Of a DNA stretch of 64,000 nt, positions 60,671 to 64,000 are shown one piece after another. Source of the DNA: Sphingomicrobium clamense (lineage in GTDB: Bacteria; Pseudomonadota; Alphaproteobacteria; Sphingomonadales; Sphingomonadaceae); contig NZ_JAHVAH010000001.1 in the NCBI RefSeq assembly GCF_019264355.1, positions 1,038,001-1,102,000 of the forward strand. The letters run 5' to 3'. The notes below the pieces were generated by a model. That model saw only the letters and a list, made by a program, of their open reading frames with translations. It was not told the origin of the DNA and made no database searches. How positions within the stretch are numbered: the stretch's first letter is position 1; each line of letters begins with the position of its first letter. A program made the translations under genes and the position numbers.

Positions 60671-61069
60671 ATGGAAGGCGCGCGGCAGGACTGGTGGATC
60701 ATCGGCTCAACTGCCGTCGCGTTGCACGGGCGTGACCCTGGCGGGATCGCCGATATCGACGTGATGCTGTCGGTCGAGGATGCCGAACGGCTGCTCGAGC
60801 CGCGCGCGATCCTGCCCGAGAACAAGCCGCCGCATCCGCAATTTCACAGCGCATGGTTTGCGCGCTGGGACGGCACGCCCGTGCCGGTGGAGTTCATGGC
60901 GGGCTTCAGCATGTATGAGGACGGCGATTGGCAGCGGGTGACACTGGAAACCCGACAGGAGATCGATCTCAACGGTCATCGCCTGTTCGTGCCGTCGGTG
61001 GACGAGTTGCGGTCGCTCTTCCTGCGCTTCGGACGCGGCAAGGATTTGCAGCGGGCAGCCTCGCTTTAG
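60671..61069 (+). CDS. Nucleotidyltransferase-fold protein, probable N-terminal extension
   Basis: The 132-residue reading starts at an ATG (60671) and has the minimal nucleotidyltransferase pattern IIGSTAVALHGRDPGGIADIDVMLS, with a DxD-like metal site. No ribosome site precedes the ATG. The same frame is open back to the grpE stop and encodes LTPELVTSLTRVADLM, which reads like the missing N-terminal helix, possibly from a CTG at 60626. It overlaps the convergent oxidoreductase by 4 bases. Partner or substrate unknown. Confidence 0.6.
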   Translation: MEGARQDWWIIGSTAVALHGRDPGGIADIDVMLSVEDAERLLEPRAILPENKPPHPQFHSAWFARWDGTPVPVEFMAGFSMYEDGDWQRVTLETRQEIDLNGHRLFVPSVDELRSLFLRFGRGKDLQRAASL

Positions 61070-62316
61070 ATGACGCTGCGCGCTTGCGTGGTTTCCTTGG
61101 TGGCAAGCGTGAAGCGGGGCTGGTCCTGCTCGCCGCCCATTGCGATCTGCGCTGCCAATCGTCCGAGTGACGGCCCATGCTTGAAACCATGTCCCGAGCC
61201 CGCGCCGACCAAGGTTACATTCGGATGGCCGGGATGCCGGTCGATCAGGAAATCGCCGTTGGAGCTATTCTCATACTGGCAGACGCGGGTCTCGAGCAAT
61301 TGGGCGCCGCGCAGTGCCGGGAAGACGCGATCGCGGTAGGCGACGATCTCGGCTAGGCCCTCTTTGGTGACACGGCGCGGATTGGTGTCGGGGTCGACCT
61401 CCGGTCCATGATTATCGAAGCAGATCTTGGCTCCCCGCGCCTCGATGTCGGGGAAACCGTAATGGAGATCGCCACTCTCGAAATGCGCCCAACCGGGTAG
61501 GCGTTGCGGCGCGAAGCGATCATCGCCTTCCGGTGGTGCGAAGAAGAATACCTCCTGGCGCGATGTAACGATCCGGCGATCGAGAACGTCCGGAAAACCC
61601 TGTGGCAGCCATGGGCCGAGCGCATAGATGTAGGCATCACCTTCCACCCGTTCGCCGTCCATCAGGTCGACGCCAGGGAGCGGTGAGGGACCGCGCGGCA
61701 TGGGAACCGGTTTGGCCTGTCCGCGACGCCAGACAAGCCCCTCCTTGACCATTTCGGCCACAAGGGTCTGGACCGAACGGCGCGCCATGATCGCCCCGAA
61801 GTCGGGCTCGAACATGCCGATCGCCACCCCGTCAAAGTCGATCATCGGATAGCGCCGCGCCATTTGCGCGGGCGTCAGAACTTGTGTCGGGAGCCCCATC
61901 TCGCGATGGACGCGGATCGTGTCGGTGAAATAGTCGATCTCTTCGTCGAAAAAGAACAGCACGCCGTGCGGGTGGAATAGGGGCAACGCGGCGCGGTCAC
62001 TGAGTGCTTTCCAGTCCTTAAGGCTATCGAGCGCCATCTTCGCATAGATGGCGTCGGCACCGTAGCCCGCCCGTGTCATGCGCGTTTCACCGGCGCTTGA
62101 AGCTCGCGCGTTGGCGGGCCCATGCTTGTCGATCAGGGTGACCCGCATACCTGCGTCCATCAGAGCCCTGGCAGTCCATGTGCCGAAGACTCCCGCGCCC
62201 ACGACCACCGCGTGCCCGTCGCTTCCCAAGCTTCGTGCACGAACGATCGAGGGGGCAAGCGCCCCCGCACCGATGCCGCCGAGAATCTGGCGGCGGGTCA
62301 GCGGCCAGGTATTCAT
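61066..62316 (-). CDS. Tat-exported FAD-dependent oxidoreductase (sarcosine oxidase-like)
   Basis: The 416-residue protein begins MNTWPLTRRQILGGIGAGAL, a twin-arginine signal, and has the DAO-type FAD motif AVVVGAGVFGTWTARALMDAG. The C-terminal part has RVCQYENSSNGDFLIDRHP, which places a cysteine where monomeric sarcosine oxidases carry covalent FAD, and GSGHGFKHGPSLG. The substrate is not known; N-methyl amino acids or similar amines are plausible. The start at 62316 gives the Tat motif. Confidence 0.85.
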   Translation of the reverse strand: MNTWPLTRRQILGGIGAGALAPSIVRARSLGSDGHAVVVGAGVFGTWTARALMDAGMRVTLIDKHGPANARASSAGETRMTRAGYGADAIYAKMALDSLKDWKALSDRAALPLFHPHGVLFFFDEEIDYFTDTIRVHREMGLPTQVLTPAQMARRYPMIDFDGVAIGMFEPDFGAIMARRSVQTLVAEMVKEGLVWRRGQAKPVPMPRGPSPLPGVDLMDGERVEGDAYIYALGPWLPQGFPDVLDRRIVTSRQEVFFFAPPEGDDRFAPQRLPGWAHFESGDLHYGFPDIEARGAKICFDNHGPEVDPDTNPRRVTKEGLAEIVAYRDRVFPALRGAQLLETRVCQYENSSNGDFLIDRHPGHPNVTLVGAGSGHGFKHGPSLGRLAAQIAMGGEQDQPRFTLATKETTQARSVI

Positions 62317-62352
62317 GTGCTGACCGTAGCGCACGTCCAACGCAAAAGAGAA

Positions 62353-62378
62353 GGGCCGGGTCCTCACAGACCCGGCCC
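62353..62378 (-). terminator. Terminator after the TonB-dependent receptor
   Basis: GGGCCGGGTC pairs perfectly with GACCCGGCCC around a 6-base loop; on the minus strand it is followed by TTCTCTTTTG. It lies 25 bases after the receptor stop and before the oxidoreductase start. Confidence 0.85.
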
Positions 62379-62402
62379 CCACTTCTTTTCGCGATGTACC
62401 GA

Positions 62403-64000
62403 TTAGTCGTTACGGAAATCGCGCCGTAGCGTGATGCCGATCACGCGCGGTTGGCCGATGTTGTAGGCCCGGCGCGCGAGACCGCTCAGTTCGCGATCGA
62501 ACGACAACAGCGGCGTCTTGTCGAAGATGTTGTTCGCGTAGAGCGACACTTCATATCCACGGTCGAGCCTCAGGCCGAACGACAGGTTCACCAATTCGTA
62601 GCTCGGCAGCGTCAGGTCGATCGTCTCGCTATCTGCAGTGGTCGCTCCACGATAATCGAAGAAGACTGGGAAGGTGCGCGGGTTGTCTTCCTGGTCGGTG
62701 GGTTGCGTCAGGCGCGAACCGACATGTTGGACGCTAGCCTGAACGAACCAGTCCGTGTTGCGATTGAGGCGACCCTCATAATAAGCGGTCGCCGCCATCT
62801 GGAATTTCGGCACGGTCGGAAGTCGGTTTCCGTCGCGAATACCGGTACGGGCCGCAAGGTCGCCCGGCAGGGTCGTGTCGAATTCCGCCTCGACGTAACT
62901 GCCCGATACGGACACGTCGAAGTTATCGGTGATCCGAGCCGCAAATTCGGCTTCAAGACCCATGGTGTGGGCCTTCTCAGCGTTGAAAACGACGCGGCTC
63001 GAACACGTACCGGCGTCGACAGTCGTCTGCAGGTTCGAGATGTCGGAATAGAACGCTGCGGCGTTGAACGTGATGCGGCGGGTCGAATATTTCGCGCCCG
63101 CTTCATAGTTCCAAAGCGTCTCGTCATCGTAGGTCTGGAAGCCCCCGAACGCAGCGAGATCCTCATCTTCGCAGAGCGGTACGTTCAGTGGATCGTTGAC
63201 GCCACCGAGACGGAAGCCCTTCGAAGCCTGAAGGTTCAGGTTGAGATCCGGCGTTGCCTCATAGGTCACGATGAGACGCGGCGAGAAGCCGTCTGAAGAG
63301 GTGGAATCCCCGATAAAGGTATCAACGCCCGAGAAGACGCCACCCGAGACAAAGTCACGTTCCTCTTCGAAGTCGTAATACCGACCACCAGCGGTGACAA
63401 TCACGGGGCCGAAGGCATAGCTCGCCTCTCCGAACAACGCATACTGGGTGAAGTCGTAGGTGAGGTTCGCGGCATATGGGCTGTCCATGATGTACGGGAA
63501 ACCCGAGAAGCTGCCTTCGGAAGCGCCAGCTCCAAGCGCTGCATCCACGATCGCGTCATAACCTTCCGTTGGTAGGCGTTGCGTATAAGCGCGATCGACC
63601 TTCGAGTAGAATCCTCCGATGACCCATTGCAGCGGACCGAAGCCCGTCGAACCGAGGCGGACCTCTTGCGTAAACTGCTCGAGATCCGTCGTGTCGACGA
63701 GGTTCGAAGGAATGTCCACCGTGTCTAGATCGAGACCAAGGATCGCACCGCTGACGGAGCCGGTAAGCGCTGACGCGTCACGCGAAACCACGATGTCTCG
63801 TTCAGTGTAGCTCGAAACGCTGGTCAACTCGACGCCGCCGAGGTCGTAGCTGGCCGTCAAGTCGATGATCATCGTTTCATCATCGAACCCTTCCTGTAGC
63901 AGCAAATACTGCTCGCGTTCACGAAGTCCGCCCCCGGTAAACTGGTTGTCGAAGATGATAAAATCGTCCTGACGGTTGAAACCGTTGGTCGAAATGTCCT
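62403..64000 (-). CDS. TonB-dependent receptor (N-terminal part outside window)
   Basis: About 531 residues of an outer-membrane beta-barrel are visible; the frame stays open to the right edge, so the plug domain and signal lie outside. The barrel shows alternating strands and loops, the late LNLQASKGFRLGGVNDP and the terminal GLARRAYNIGQPRVIGITLRRDFRND. The last residue is Asp rather than the usual aromatic, which is odd for BAM recognition. Substrate unknown. It is not clearly linked to the downstream oxidoreductase, from which a terminator separates it. Confidence 0.9.
   Translation of the reverse strand, partial: DISTNGFNRQDDFIIFDNQFTGGGLREREQYLLLQEGFDDETMIIDLTASYDLGGVELTSVSSYTERDIVVSRDASALTGSVSGAILGLDLDTVDIPSNLVDTTDLEQFTQEVRLGSTGFGPLQWVIGGFYSKVDRAYTQRLPTEGYDAIVDAALGAGASEGSFSGFPYIMDSPYAANLTYDFTQYALFGEASYAFGPVIVTAGGRYYDFEEERDFVSGGVFSGVDTFIGDSTSSDGFSPRLIVTYEATPDLNLNLQASKGFRLGGVNDPLNVPLCEDEDLAAFGGFQTYDDETLWNYEAGAKYSTRRITFNAAAFYSDISNLQTTVDAGTCSSRVVFNAEKAHTMGLEAEFAARITDNFDVSVSGSYVEAEFDTTLPGDLAARTGIRDGNRLPTVPKFQMAATAYYEGRLNRNTDWFVQASVQHVGSRLTQPTDQEDNPRTFPVFFDYRGATTADSETIDLTLPSYELVNLSFGLRLDRGYEVSLYANNIFDKTPLLSFDRELSGLARRAYNIGQPRVIGITLRRDFRND

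Overview
The window is a stretch of high-GC chromosome from an alphaproteobacterium, most likely a member of the Sphingomonadales. The evidence is the split F0 operon atpI-atpB-atpE-atpF'-atpF, the hemW-rdgB-rph cluster divergent from hrcA-grpE, the rsmI-yraN-gshB-dedA cluster, an ECF sigma factor/NrsF pair next to a DUF2282-DUF692-DUF2063 operon, a PhaR regulator, a UrcA protein and a TonB-dependent receptor. A single arm of what I recognise as a common sphingomonad interspersed repeat lies in one gene. Genes are tightly packed: no gene-free stretch exceeds about 240 bp, and many neighbours share a start/stop overlap of the form NTGA. I see no insertion sequence, prophage or CRISPR array.

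Layout. 1-3.5 kb: the tail of an unknown gene, a DUF3298-type lipoprotein and the F0 half of ATP synthase with a strong terminator. 3.6-16 kb: a CBS-domain protein, then a phenylacetate block. paaZ and paaG are on the minus strand, a PilZ-type membrane protein and a DUF4402 secreted protein lie between, and paaA-paaB-paaC-paaE is on the plus strand with no paaD. The paa genes run into an aromatic/aspartate-type aminotransferase, a fused 2-oxoacid dehydrogenase E1 and its E2, which together suggest a route from an aromatic amino acid to an acyl-CoA. 16-17.7 kb: a CPBP protease, a J-domain/winged-helix protein and tRNA-Arg(CCG). 17.7-21.6 kb (minus strand): a complete bufferin-type RiPP operon, bufA-bufA-bufB-bufC-doxX-sigF-nrsF, behind a perfect SigF-type promoter. 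One of its two precursors carries a lipobox.

21.6-34 kb: an amidohydrolase, phaR, a histone H1-like Lys/Ala-rich protein, glmU-glmS, a LysR regulator with an 18-bp palindrome, urcA, a hydrolase-OsmC fusion with a GFA protein, alr, nth, dapB and a thioesterase. 34-43 kb: a sirtuin, then lepB-rnc-era on the minus strand facing pgi-gor-oxidoreductase-CaiB on the plus strand. 43-47.5 kb: a TelA protein with an XpaC-like membrane partner, divergent from three Tad-type pilin-like genes. 47.5-64 kb: an enoyl-CoA hydratase, a small transaldolase/Fsa, DUF484-xerC, the dedA-gshB-yraN-rsmI cluster (yraN apparently starting at CTG), an LpoA-like lipoprotein, hemW, two CAP-domain proteins, rdgB-rph, hrcA-grpE, a nucleotidyltransferase-like protein, a Tat-exported flavin oxidoreductase, and the 3' part of a TonB-dependent receptor that runs off the window.

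The most notable system is the SigF-controlled bufferin operon with tandem precursors, one predicted to be a lipoprotein. Bufferin operons are already known, so the novelty lies in the lipidated variant. Second is the paa-aminotransferase-oxoacid dehydrogenase arrangement, which lacks both paaD and a phenylacetate-CoA ligase gene.
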